Assembly (NCBI RefSeq): GCF_002157465.1
Contig: NZ_NHOC01000002.1
Coordinates: 266,352 to 330,351, forward strand
Length of the DNA: 64,000 nucleotides
Reading direction: 5' to 3'
Source: Butyricicoccus porcorum
Lineage (GTDB): Bacteria > Bacillota > Clostridia > Oscillospirales > Butyricicoccaceae
The stretch's first letter is position 1, and every line of letters starts with the position of its first letter. Positions 8,425 to 16,436 of the stretch are shown here, piece by piece. The translations under genes and the position numbers were made by a program. The notes beneath the pieces are model-generated. The model saw only the letters and a program-made list of their open reading frames with translations, was not told where the DNA came from and made no database searches.

Positions 8425-8508
8425 CCGCCATCCTTCCAAAGACATGCGGTCAAATTCTTTTGACAATGTTTAGGGGATAACCGTCTACAGGCGGCGCGCC
8501 CTTTTTCT
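8415..8508 (-). ncRNA. candidate antisense RNA to the 3' end of the toxin mRNA
   Basis: A consensus promoter on the minus strand (8515-8543) would start a transcript near 8508 that runs towards the toxin gene. It would stop at the hairpin 8422-8452, whose minus-strand flank is ATTTTCTTTT. The predicted RNA is about 90 bases, contains no ORF, and is fully complementary to the toxin 3' UTR and last codon. It also contains a near copy of the toxin 5' UTR arm. This is the arrangement of 3'-overlapping type I antitoxins such as RatA and SR4. Existence and ends are inferred. Confidence 0.6.
8422..8460. terminator. bidirectional hairpin at the toxin stop codon
   Basis: TGACCGC (8422-8428) pairs with GCGGTCA (8446-8452). 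The minus-strand side is followed by a T-rich tract (ATTTTCTTTT), the plus side by AAATTCTTTT. It is best read as the terminator of the antisense RNA; plus-strand termination would be weaker. The toxin stop codon is the first base triplet of the stem. Confidence 0.65.
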
Positions 8509-8514
8509 ATCTTT

Positions 8515-8543
8515 AGTATACCCGTTTCGCGCGCGCTTGTCAA
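8515..8543 (-). promoter_or_regulatory. consensus promoter for the antisense RNA
   Basis: On the minus strand TTGACA (8538-8543), exactly 17 bases, then TATACT (8515-8520). This is among the best sigma-A matches in the window, and it does not face any protein gene: it sits at the 3' end of the AAA/CYTH gene and points at the toxin gene. Confidence 0.75.
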
Positions 8544-9664
8544 TTCCTCCCGGCTTCGATTTCCTCCGGCGGGATGCTGCGTGCAAGGCTGTGGTTTTTA
8601 TAGGTGCTGTCATTCGTAACCTCACGAAGAACAATCAGATAGGGTGGAAAGATAACATGCTGTTCCGGGGTGTTCAGCTGAACCTCGAGAATTGCCTGAT
8701 GCTTCCAGAATGGGTACACATCAATTTCAAAGTATAGGTTGTTTTCTGTCAGGCAGTAGCGGTTTTTGCGGATCTGCCGCAGAGAGGTATCTGCATCCAT
8801 GAGCAGGCTCAGATATTCATCCTTGGTAATGCGCTGCTCTGTTTCAATGCGCTTGCCGTTTGCGACGGTCTTCTTGGCTGTTTTGATGTAGATATAGCTG
8901 CCATCCCGTCCGCGCTGGCGGATGCGTAGCTCTACATTGCTGTCACTGCTGATGAGATAAGTCTGGATGATTTCTACCTTTTTGCAGTTCGGCATGCGTT
9001 CCAGATGTTCGAGGTCAGGCATGCGGATGAGAAATTTGCTCTCAATTTCATATGGGTCGGGTTCACCCAGAAACTGTGTGATTTCATTGACCAGCCGTTT
9101 CATTTTGGTGTTAAAATCGGTGGAATTGTCGATAACACGCAGGTATGGATGCCCCGTCCAGCAGGAAATCAGCTTTTGATCCATCGCAATCGCCTGTTCC
9201 GGCGTTTCGGTGCGCGCCTGATTGTTGGCGAGCGTATAGAATTTGGTTGCGCCCTGTGCCGCCGTAACGAGATGAAACACTGCATCATAGTTGTCGCGGA
9301 ACGAGATCTCGCTGCCGCCCAGCTCACGGCACAGAGATTGGAACTCCTCATCAGTCATATAGGCTTTGTTGTCCAGAATGCCGCGGTCAGCGACAATCAG
9401 GATTTTTTCGTCATCCATGTTGCGCGCTGCCATTTCAAACACGCGTTCCTTCTGGATTTGCAGCGAAACCAGCGCCTTCTGGAATTCATAGTTTGAGCTG
9501 ACCGTCCACGGCGCGACACCGCCCAAAATCAGTTCGGACGCGGTTTCCGGAATGAACAGCACCTTATAGCCGCGTTTGGACAGGTTGCTTTCAATCCAGG
9601 TCATGGCAGTGGATTTGCCGCCGCACGGGCCGCCGGTGATAACGATTTTCGTGATAGATTTCAT
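8540..9664 (-). CDS. AAA-type ATPase fused to a CYTH domain
   Basis: The 374-residue protein begins MKSITKIVITGGPCGGKSTA, a P-loop at residues 11-18 of an adenylate-kinase-like NTPase. The C-terminal half begins YEIESKFLI, the ExExK signature of CYTH (triphosphate tunnel metalloenzyme) domains, followed by paired basic residues (ELRIRQRGRDG, YIKTAKK). It may bind or hydrolyse a triphosphate compound; the role is not established. The start at 9664 was chosen because GGGAGGG lies 10 bases upstream and because the longer open frame runs through ldh. It is convergent with the toxin gene. Confidence 0.85.
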   Translation of the reverse strand: MKSITKIVITGGPCGGKSTAMTWIESNLSKRGYKVLFIPETASELILGGVAPWTVSSNYEFQKALVSLQIQKERVFEMAARNMDDEKILIVADRGILDNKAYMTDEEFQSLCRELGGSEISFRDNYDAVFHLVTAAQGATKFYTLANNQARTETPEQAIAMDQKLISCWTGHPYLRVIDNSTDFNTKMKRLVNEITQFLGEPDPYEIESKFLIRMPDLEHLERMPNCKKVEIIQTYLISSDSNVELRIRQRGRDGSYIYIKTAKKTVANGKRIETEQRITKDEYLSLLMDADTSLRQIRKNRYCLTENNLYFEIDVYPFWKHQAILEVQLNTPEQHVIFPPYLIVLREVTNDSTYKNHSLARSIPPEEIEAGRN

Positions 9665-9741
9665 ATGAGGATATCCCTCCCGTGGTGCAGGTTTCCATAC
9701 GTTCAGTATAGCGATTCCGGCAGAAGAAGTCAACGCGGGCA

Positions 9742-9771
9742 AAGAAAATCCACTGCACGCAGGCAGTGGAT
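9742..9771 (-). terminator. intrinsic terminator of ldh
   Basis: On the minus strand ATCCACTGC pairs with GCAGTGGAT across a 6-base loop and is followed by TTTCTTTG. Confidence 0.8.
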
Positions 9772-9788
9772 TGAAGACAATGTGCAGG

Positions 9789-10724
9789 CTACAGTTGGAG
9801 CTGGTCGAGGGCATTTTGCAGTGTTTCAGCCGAGCGGTGCAGCTGCTGCATTTCGTCGGGACTGAGCGGGATATCCAGAACGGTTTCGACGCCGCCGCGT
9901 CCGACAACGCATGGCAGACCGATGCAGACCTTGCCGAGCCCGTAATGCCCTTCGGCATAACAGGAGATGGGGAGTACGCTGTGCTCGCCGCGCATGATGC
10001 AGGTGGCAATGCGCAGCACGGACATGGCAATGCCGTAGTAGGTTGCACCCTTGCCCTCGATAATTTCATAGGCGGCATGGCGCACGGACTCGAACAGACC
10101 GGAAAAATCATCTGAAAGTCCGCGCCCGATGCAGTAATCGTCCAGATCAATGCCGGAAATATTCGCACTCGACCATACGGCAAGCTCACTGTCGCCGTGC
10201 TCACCGATGACGAAAGCGTGTACATTTCTGCCATCTACGCCGAGCTTTTGACCGAGCAGAAATTTCAGGCGGGCGGTATCCAGCACGGTGCCTGTGCCGA
10301 TGACGCGTTCAGAGGGAAAGCCGGAGATACGCAGTGCAATGCCGGTCAGCAGATCAACCGGATTGGAGACAATCAGGAGGATCGCATCCGGACAGACGCG
10401 CGTGATCTCTGTGATGATCGAGCGCATGACAGCGGCGTTGCGTGTCAGCAGGTCAAGACGGCTCTCGCCGGGCCGCTGTCCGACGCCCGCAGCGATGATG
10501 ACCATGGCGGCGTCCTTCAGGTCATCATAATCGCCGTCCATGACGCGGCACGGTTGAGAAAATGAAACACCGTGGCTGATATCCATCGCCTCGCCATGTG
10601 CACGCTTCTGGTTCATATCAATGAGGACAAGCTCGGAGAACAGGCCGTGTGTGGCGAGTGTATAGGCTGCCGCTGCCCCCACGCTGCCGCAGCCGATGAT
10701 GCCACATTTTCGGGAATTTGTCAA
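9789..10724 (-). CDS. ldh: L-lactate dehydrogenase
   Basis: This enzyme reduces pyruvate to L-lactate with NADH, a fermentative redox outlet. The 311 residues carry the Rossmann motif GCGSVGAAAAYTL near the N-terminus, DMNQKRAHGEAMDISHG, the substrate Arg region GQRPGESRLDLL, NPVDLLT, and the catalytic His in VIGEHGDSE. The start is a TTG (MTNSRKCG) with GGAAG 8 bases upstream. Malate dehydrogenase is the main alternative; GEHGDSELAVWS and the short length fit LDH better. A terminator follows directly. Confidence 0.92.
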   Translation of the reverse strand: MTNSRKCGIIGCGSVGAAAAYTLATHGLFSELVLIDMNQKRAHGEAMDISHGVSFSQPCRVMDGDYDDLKDAAMVIIAAGVGQRPGESRLDLLTRNAAVMRSIITEITRVCPDAILLIVSNPVDLLTGIALRISGFPSERVIGTGTVLDTARLKFLLGQKLGVDGRNVHAFVIGEHGDSELAVWSSANISGIDLDDYCIGRGLSDDFSGLFESVRHAAYEIIEGKGATYYGIAMSVLRIATCIMRGEHSVLPISCYAEGHYGLGKVCIGLPCVVGRGGVETVLDIPLSPDEMQQLHRSAETLQNALDQLQL

Positions 10725-10870
10725 AATTCACACTTCCTTCATAAAAAATTGATGCATATGTGTTTTCATAGTTTTTCCAATGTGGTATGATGTATGCATG
10801 GGTTTTGTGCGTGAATATAGCGAAAAAACCCAATTGATGAAATTTTCAGAAGAGAGTTGATCTGCACACA

Positions 10871-11839
10871 ATGAAACGAAGAATGGTTTATCCTGATGTC
10901 CTGCGTGCGCTCAGCTGTATCGCGGTCGTTTTCCTCAGTGTATCCATGGCGGCGGGCAGCACGGCGCTGAGTGGATTGCTGACATGGGCGGTTCCGCTGT
11001 TTGTTATGCTCAGCGGTATGTTTTTCCTCGACGGCAGCTGGTACATCAGTCCGCGTGATATGGCGCGGAAATATGCCATGCGGCTGCTGGCTTCGTACAT
11101 CGTCTGGTTTGTTGTCGCGGCGGTCGTCAATCAGGCCACCGGCGGCGTGCTCCAAGGCATTTTGAGCGGACAGGGACTGTATTTGAACTTCCTGTTTGTC
11201 ATGATTATCCTGTATGCCATTTCCCCGGTTCTGCGCGTATTTACACGCGCGGCACAGCCGAAGGAATTACAGTTTGTCGTTATCTTTGGCTATCTGATTG
11301 GATGTGTGTACCCGTTTTTCCAGATCCTGCTGGGCACGACCCATCTGGCAGATTACGCAATGCTGGGCTTTGGCCTGATCGCTGTGTTTGTCACAGGCTG
11401 GTATTTGCGCAGCGCGATGTTCACGCGCAGGCAGCTGCGCGTCATTTACTTGCTCGGTGGCATCTGTCTGCTGCTGACGTTGCGCGGCTTCTGGTTTGGC
11501 TCGACGGCGTTCACCACCGATCCGGCAATGATGATTGTTTCGCCTGACGCGGTGCTCATCGCCATGGCGCTGTTCCTGGTTGTCAAGAATACGCTGTCCG
11601 GTATGCGCCTGTCGCGCAGGGTGTTGCGCCCGATTGCAGCGCTGTCTCAGCTCAGCTTTGGCATTTACCTGATTCATCCGATTCTGCTGGCAGTTCTCTG
11701 CTATATGCTCAACCGCGCAGGCGTTGTCCTTCCGGCAGGCGTGTTCATTCCGGTCGCGGCAATCGGCCTTCTGATTGTGTCAGGTGCGCTGGCGTATCTC
11801 ATCCGGAAAATTCCGAAAATCGGAAAATATCTCGCATAA
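10871..11839 (+). CDS. membrane acyltransferase family 3 protein
   Basis: The 322-residue protein is almost entirely hydrophobic, with about ten predicted membrane spans. It starts with YPDVLRALSCIAVVFLSV, the acyltransferase-3 N-terminal pattern, although the catalytic His usually seen in the first span is replaced here by Ser or Val. FGIYLIHPILLAV near residue 262 is the family's late conserved motif. Such proteins O-acylate cell-surface glycans. The missing His makes catalytic activity uncertain. It forms a single-gene unit ended by a strong terminator. Confidence 0.75.
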   Translation: MKRRMVYPDVLRALSCIAVVFLSVSMAAGSTALSGLLTWAVPLFVMLSGMFFLDGSWYISPRDMARKYAMRLLASYIVWFVVAAVVNQATGGVLQGILSGQGLYLNFLFVMIILYAISPVLRVFTRAAQPKELQFVVIFGYLIGCVYPFFQILLGTTHLADYAMLGFGLIAVFVTGWYLRSAMFTRRQLRVIYLLGGICLLLTLRGFWFGSTAFTTDPAMMIVSPDAVLIAMALFLVVKNTLSGMRLSRRVLRPIAALSQLSFGIYLIHPILLAVLCYMLNRAGVVLPAGVFIPVAAIGLLIVSGALAYLIRKIPKIGKYLA

Positions 11840-11845
11840 TACAGG

Positions 11846-11876
11846 CGGTTCGGCGTATGCCGAACCGTCATTTTTT
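11846..11876 (+). terminator. intrinsic terminator
   Basis: CGGTTCGGC (11846-11854), loop GTAT, GCCGAACCG (11859-11867), then TCATTTTTT. Confidence 0.92.
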
Positions 11877-11922
11877 GTTTCAGGTAACGCCTGAATGAAA
11901 AGAAAAATGGATCATTTGAGAC

Positions 11923-11951
11923 TTGCATATCCGTATTGACTGTGATAGAAT
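11923..11951 (+). promoter_or_regulatory. promoter of the TRIC/YicG-type gene
   Basis: TTGCAT (11923-11928), 17-base spacer, TAGAAT (11946-11951). It excludes the in-frame start at 11936, which would lie inside the promoter. A small hairpin (ACCGGAGCTTTTCCGGT) lies in the 5' UTR. Confidence 0.6.
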
Positions 11952-12001
11952 GCATTGAAAAGAAAAAATGTGGAGATACCGGAGCTTTTCCGGTAAAAAA
12001 G

Positions 12002-12652
12002 ATGTGTATGAATTATTCAGATTATTTCATTTTGATGATGGAAATCCTGGGAACGGTATCTTTCGCGTCTTCCGGTGCTATGCTGGCGATCCAGCGGCGG
12101 ATGGATGTCTTTGGTGTGACAATACTGGGAGTAACGACAGCAGTTGGCGGAGGGGTTATCCGGGATCTGATTCTCGGAATAACTCCTCCTTCTATGTTTC
12201 GTGATTTCAAGTATGCCCTCATGGCAATCGTGACTTCTCTCGTGATTTTTACATTGATGTGCCTGCGCAGACAGCTTTTCTCCGGGAACTTTCTGATCTG
12301 GTACGATAAGGTGATGAACCTTTTTGACACGGTGGGACTCGGTGTTTTCACGGTTGTGGGCATGAACACGGCCGTTCAGACAGGCTATGGCGACAACTAT
12401 TTTCTTCTGTGCTTCGTAGGCGTCGTGACCGGCGTGGGAGGCGGCATGATGCGTGATATCATGACCGGAACAATGCCATATATTTTTGTGAAGCATATCT
12501 ATGCTGTAGCTTCTCTGGCAGGTGCACTGGTATTTGTGCTGTTTTATCGGCATGTCCCGGAAATTGTCGGGATGCTCCTGGGAGCCGGAACGGTCATTGC
12601 CATCCGAATTCTGGCAGCACATTACCGATGGAACCTGCCGCGGGTGTCATAA
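12002..12652 (+). CDS. TRIC-type (YicG/UPF0126) membrane channel protein
   Basis: The 216-residue membrane protein has about seven spans and the internal duplication typical of the family: FASSGAMLAIQRRMDVFGV with TAVGGGVIRDLILG in the first half, and FTVVGMNTAVQTGY with TGVGGGMMRDIMTG in the second. These glycine-rich repeats line the pore in bacterial TRIC-like cation channels. The ribosome site is weak, and ATG at 12008 (MNYSDYF) is an alternative start. It is monocistronic; physiological role uncertain. Confidence 0.82.
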   Translation: MCMNYSDYFILMMEILGTVSFASSGAMLAIQRRMDVFGVTILGVTTAVGGGVIRDLILGITPPSMFRDFKYALMAIVTSLVIFTLMCLRRQLFSGNFLIWYDKVMNLFDTVGLGVFTVVGMNTAVQTGYGDNYFLLCFVGVVTGVGGGMMRDIMTGTMPYIFVKHIYAVASLAGALVFVLFYRHVPEIVGMLLGAGTVIAIRILAAHYRWNLPRVS

Positions 12653-12670
12653 CTGTCTGGTTGTTTTGCT

Positions 12671-12698
12671 TTGCAAGCATGCAGGAATATGATATACT
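12671..12698 (+). promoter_or_regulatory. promoter of the aldo/keto reductase
   Basis: TTGCAA (12671-12676), 16-base spacer, TATACT (12693-12698), 38 bases before the start codon. Confidence 0.6.
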
Positions 12699-12736
12699 AA
12701 ATATATCTGCAACAGCAAACAATGGGAGGAAATTGT

Positions 12737-13582
12737 ATGGATTTACAGACACGCATTCCGATTTGCAACGGGACATCCATCCCGTGCGTCGGCTTTGGTA
12801 CATGGAAGACGCCCAACGATGAGGCGGCTGCGTCGGTCGCAGAAGCCTTGCGCGTGGGTTATCGCCACATCGATACAGCGACAGCTTACGGAAATGAAGC
12901 AGGTGTGGGCAAGGCGATTGCGGAGTCCGGCATTCCGCGTGAGGAAATCTTCCTCACCAGTAAGCTGTGGAACCCACATCAGGGCTACCAGAGCACGCTG
13001 GACGCATTTGAACGCTCGCTGGAAAAGTTACAGACCGATTATCTCGACCTGTATCTGATTCACTGGCCGCATGACCGCAAGTATTTCGACAATTGGGAAG
13101 AGAAAAACATCGAGACCTGGCGCGCATTTGAGAAGCTGTATCACGATGGTCGCATCAAGGCAATTGGCATCAGCAATTTCCGTCCGCGTCATCTGGAGAA
13201 TCTGTTCAACAATTGTGAGATTAAGCCGATGGTTGACCAGATTGAAATTCATCCGGGCATGGCACAGGACGATATGCTTGCCTACTGCCGTGAACACGAC
13301 ATGGTCGTGGAGGGTTGGAGCCCGATGGCAACCGGACGCATTTTCTCCGTCCCGGAGGTACAGGAGCTGGCGGCGAAATATAACCGCACCGTCGCACAGG
13401 TTGTCCTGCGCTGGCATGTCCAGCGCGGCGTTATCCCGCTGCCGAAATCCGTCACGCCGTCACGCATTGCGGAAAACAGCAGGATTTTTGATTTTGAACT
13501 GGAGCCGCAGGACATGGCGCGGATCAGTGCACTGACGGATTGCGGCTGGTCTGGCCTGAATCCGGACAATCTGGTGTATTGA
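12737..13582 (+). CDS. aldo/keto reductase
   Basis: This is an NAD(P)H-dependent carbonyl reductase of the TIM-barrel AKR superfamily with 281 residues. The catalytic tetrad is visible: Asp and Tyr in DTATAYGNE, Lys in LTSKLWN and His in LIHWP. The cofactor loop PLPKSVTPSRIAEN is near residue 233. GGAGG lies 6 bases before the ATG; an upstream in-frame start is rejected because it overlaps the ribosome site. It is close to 2,5-diketo-gluconate reductase-like AKRs, but the substrate cannot be read from sequence. Confidence 0.93.
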   Translation: MDLQTRIPICNGTSIPCVGFGTWKTPNDEAAASVAEALRVGYRHIDTATAYGNEAGVGKAIAESGIPREEIFLTSKLWNPHQGYQSTLDAFERSLEKLQTDYLDLYLIHWPHDRKYFDNWEEKNIETWRAFEKLYHDGRIKAIGISNFRPRHLENLFNNCEIKPMVDQIEIHPGMAQDDMLAYCREHDMVVEGWSPMATGRIFSVPEVQELAAKYNRTVAQVVLRWHVQRGVIPLPKSVTPSRIAENSRIFDFELEPQDMARISALTDCGWSGLNPDNLVY

Positions 13583-13613
13583 GCACCGCAAGAATCTGTA
13601 AACAGGACGGGTT

Positions 13614-13649
13614 GCCCACCTTTTTCCATTGGGAAGAGGTGGGCATTTT
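13614..13649 (+). terminator. intrinsic terminator
   Basis: GCCCACCT (13614-13621) pairs with AGGTGGGC (13637-13644), followed by ATTTT. Confidence 0.75.
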
Positions 13650-13696
13650 GCCTATAAAAGGCAGTTCAAAACATGGAAACATGGTATCAATGCGGA

Positions 13697-13725
13697 TTGA
13701 TTCTTTTACTGCAAGGGAATATACT
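13697..13725 (+). promoter_or_regulatory. promoter of the MFS transporter
   Basis: TTGATT (13697-13702), 17-base spacer, TATACT (13720-13725). It shows that the longer open frame beginning at 13673 is not the true start. Confidence 0.7.
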
Positions 13726-13768
13726 GGGTGAGGTTTTACAGATTACGGGAAAACGAGGGAAATTTATT

Positions 13769-15034
13769 ATGACACAGGTTATCAGGCGCCGCGTTTGCCC
13801 GCATGCACTGTCACAGAGACTGTTCCTGCTGTGCGCTGCGACGTATATTATCGGATTGTTTGGACGCCTCAGTTATTCAGCCGTCATGGTTGATCTGATT
13901 TCATCCGGCAGCATGGACAAGACGCAGGCGGGATTGGTCGGTACGGCACTGTTTATTGTGTACGGTGTCTGCCAGATTTTCAGCGGCCTGATCGGCGACC
14001 ACATCAGCCCGAAAAAGCTGGTGTTTACCGGCGTGCTCGGTTCGGCTGTCATCAATCTGGGCATGGGGCTGACGGGAACCTATGGTGTAATGGTTGTACT
14101 GTGGTCGCTCAATGGCGTGTTCCAGTCGCTCATCTGGTCTCCGGTTGCGCGCATCTTTGCGGAACAGCTGCCGCCAGACCAGCGCAAACGCGCGTGCAGC
14201 AATGCGGCGGCAACCTATCCGCTGGCGACAGTGCTGACCTATCTGCTTGCTTCGGTCATGCTTGCATTTTTGGGCTGGCGCAGTGTGTTTTTGATTTCCG
14301 GTATTGTCATGGTGGCTGCTGCTGCATTCTGGTTTGTGCGCATGAGTTGGTTTGAGCGCACGATTGCAGAGCACGGTGAAATGGAAACCATTGAGCTGCA
14401 TCATCAGGCGAACAGCAAGCAGAAGGACGGACTGATTCATCTGATGATTGTGTCGGGCATTCTGCTCGCTTCCATCTCTTCCATGACGCACGGCATGCTG
14501 CGTGACGGCATTCAGACCTGGCTGCCGTCGCTGATGACGGAGAACTTCCACTTCGGCACCTCGGCTTCGGTCGCGCTGGATATCATTCTTCCGCTGGTCA
14601 ATATTTCGGGCGTCTTTATCACCAAGGCAATTGCGAAAAATCATATTAAAAATGAGCTGAAGGGTTCAGCGGGATTCTTTGCCGTCACGATTGTGGCGCT
14701 GTCGCTGCTCGGGTTTGTGTGTGACAGCAGTGCAGTCGCATCGCTGCTGCTGCTGACCGTTGCAAGCACCTGCATGGTTGGCGCGAACATCATGCTGGTC
14801 AATCTGATGCCGATTCATTTCGGTGCAATTGGACGTGCGTCCTCAGTCACTGGCATTCTCAACTGTGCGGCTTATGTCGGCTCGGCACTGTCCAGCTTCG
14901 GTATTGGTGCCGTTGCGGACAGCTTTGGCTGGACGTCCGCCATCTGGGTCTGGGTTGCATTTTCTCTGCTCGCGCTGCTCGCGGCACTGAGCGGCTCCGG
15001 CAGATGGGGACGTTATGCGCGCTCCATTGGCTAA
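13769..15034 (+). CDS. MFS transporter, OPA-like
   Basis: The 421-residue protein has 12 probable membrane spans. The cytoplasmic loop 2-3 motif GDHISPKKLVFTG near residue 75 is the MFS signature. LWSLNGVFQSLIWSPVARI resembles organophosphate:phosphate antiporters (GlpT/UhpT group). GAGGGA lies 8 bases before the ATG. The substrate is unknown. It is single-gene and shares a bidirectional terminator with the convergent symporter. Confidence 0.85.
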   Translation: MTQVIRRRVCPHALSQRLFLLCAATYIIGLFGRLSYSAVMVDLISSGSMDKTQAGLVGTALFIVYGVCQIFSGLIGDHISPKKLVFTGVLGSAVINLGMGLTGTYGVMVVLWSLNGVFQSLIWSPVARIFAEQLPPDQRKRACSNAAATYPLATVLTYLLASVMLAFLGWRSVFLISGIVMVAAAAFWFVRMSWFERTIAEHGEMETIELHHQANSKQKDGLIHLMIVSGILLASISSMTHGMLRDGIQTWLPSLMTENFHFGTSASVALDIILPLVNISGVFITKAIAKNHIKNELKGSAGFFAVTIVALSLLGFVCDSSAVASLLLLTVASTCMVGANIMLVNLMPIHFGAIGRASSVTGILNCAAYVGSALSSFGIGAVADSFGWTSAIWVWVAFSLLALLAALSGSGRWGRYARSIG

Positions 15035-15037
15035 AAG

Positions 15038-15071
15038 AAACAGGCGTATCCAAATTTGGATACGCCTGTTT
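15038..15071. terminator. bidirectional terminator between convergent transporters
   Basis: The 34 bases are a perfect palindrome centred at 15054/15055 (CAGGCGTATCCAAA and its complement), flanked by A and T tracts that suit termination on both strands. Confidence 0.9.
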
Positions 15072-15084
15072 GCGTCTAAGGGGA

Positions 15085-16278
15085 TTATTTCCGTTCGACA
15101 CGGCGGTCAACGTGGTCGACAATATAGGCAATAGCCTGGTCTCCGGAGATATTACATGCAGTACCGAAGCTGTCCTGCGAGAAATGCAGCGAGATAATCA
15201 GCTGTTGCATCGGTTCGGTGAAGCCGAGCATGGAGGAAATCAGACCGAGTGCTGCCATGACACCGCCGCCCGGGACACCGGGGGCTGCGACCATTGTGAT
15301 GCCCAGCATAAGGATGAATGGGATAAACATGGACAGGGTCGGCGTGATGCCGTTTGCCAGCAGGATTCCCATCGAGCCGAGCACAAGGCAGATGGTGTCA
15401 CCCGCGAGGTGGATAGTCGCACATAGTGGGATGACAAAATCCGCAATATAATTGCGCACGCCGTTTTTCTTCGTGCAGTCCAGATTGACCGGGATGGTTG
15501 AGGCAGAGGACTGTGTGCCAAGTGCGGTGAAATATGCCGGGGCAAGATTTTTGATGCCTTTGAACTTGTTGTCGCGGCAAATCAGGGAAGCGGTCAGATG
15601 CTGGAGTGCAATATAAATCCACTGGCAGACCAGAATCAGGATGAACAGCTTGATAAACACCTGAATGGTGGACAGAAGTTCTCCCTCAGCGGCAATTTTG
15701 CAGAACAGGCCGGCGATATAAAACGGGATCAGTGGGATGATGATTTTGTTCAGTGCCAGCGTGATGATGTCCTGTAGATCGCGGATGCATCCGAGCAGGG
15801 TTGTACTCTTGCTGTTCGCAATGCCAAGGCCGAGCAGAAACGCGAGAATCAGCGCCGTCATGACACCGCAGACCGGTTCTGCTTCAATCGTGAACAGTGT
15901 TTCAAATGCAGCGGAGTCGGTTGCGCTGTCTGTAATTTCACTGATGAGATTCGGCAGGATGGCTTTGCCTGTGCAGTATGCCAGAAGACCGGAGATAACG
16001 GTCGAACCATAGGCGAGCAGCAGCGTGATGCCGAACAGACGATTTGCCTTTTTGCCGAGATCAGCCAGACCAATCGAGACGAATGAGATAATCAGCAGTG
16101 GGATGATAAAATTCAAAAATGTACTGAACAATGTGGTAAAGGTGGCGAACAGACGCACCATCCCCACAAAGGCAGGGTTGTCCTGCATATGAAGCAGGTC
16201 TCCCAGTGAGCCGAGCAGCATGCCACAGACAATGCCGAGTAGAAGCCGGGAGAGCAAGCCGAGCTTGTGTTTTTTCAT
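15085..16278 (-). CDS. dicarboxylate/amino acid:cation symporter (DAACS)
   Basis: The 397-residue secondary transporter has the serine-rich re-entrant loop ALGTQSSASTIPVNL and the second loop AAPGVPGGGVMAAL, which form the substrate and cation sites of the family. The start MKKHKLG follows AGGAGG by 5 bases; the longer open frame reaches back into the upstream regulatory DNA. Substrates are probably serine/threonine, glutamate or C4 dicarboxylates. It is monocistronic. Confidence 0.9.
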   Translation of the reverse strand: MKKHKLGLLSRLLLGIVCGMLLGSLGDLLHMQDNPAFVGMVRLFATFTTLFSTFLNFIIPLLIISFVSIGLADLGKKANRLFGITLLLAYGSTVISGLLAYCTGKAILPNLISEITDSATDSAAFETLFTIEAEPVCGVMTALILAFLLGLGIANSKSTTLLGCIRDLQDIITLALNKIIIPLIPFYIAGLFCKIAAEGELLSTIQVFIKLFILILVCQWIYIALQHLTASLICRDNKFKGIKNLAPAYFTALGTQSSASTIPVNLDCTKKNGVRNYIADFVIPLCATIHLAGDTICLVLGSMGILLANGITPTLSMFIPFILMLGITMVAAPGVPGGGVMAALGLISSMLGFTEPMQQLIISLHFSQDSFGTACNISGDQAIAYIVDHVDRRVERK

Positions 16279-16349
16279 GGGTTCCTCCTGGTTGTATAAA
16301 TTAGACAAATCTATTTTAGTACAAATGCGGAAAATCTGCAAGATATAAC

Positions 16350-16403
16350 AAAAGAAAGTCCAAAATCGATCAGACTTGTACGGCATTCTGATGGATTTTG
16401 GAC
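16350..16403 (-). terminator. terminator of the 126-residue gene, long stem
   Basis: On the minus strand GTCCAAAATC-CATCAGA pairs with TCTGATCGATTTTGGAC (17 bp, one mismatch), followed by TTTCTTTTG. Confidence 0.78.
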
Positions 16404-16436
16404 AAAATGATGGGTGAGTTTGTGCCTTGTACAGTC

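Larger units (their letters stand above)
8290..8488 (+). other. long-range 5'UTR/3'UTR complementarity flanking the toxin gene
   Basis: The 16 bases at 8290-8305 (GTAGGCGGTTATTCCC) can pair without a break with 8473-8488 (GGGGATAACCGTCTAC), using 14 Watson-Crick and two G-U pairs. The toxin ORF lies between the two arms. In an mRNA reaching past 8488 this would close the transcript into a loop, a property known from type I toxin mRNAs such as txpA and bsrG. The 5' arm lies about 18 bases upstream of the ribosome site. Confidence 0.6.

Noticed and set aside
8491-8506. AscI palindrome GGCGCGCC as a regulatory site
   Set aside because: It is a simple GC palindrome next to a T run; more likely part of the toxin mRNA's 3' end than an operator.
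9665-10234. N-terminal extension of the AAA/CYTH gene
   Set aside because: The frame stays open but overlaps ldh in another frame and has no homology; the ribosome site and P-loop position fix the start at 9664.
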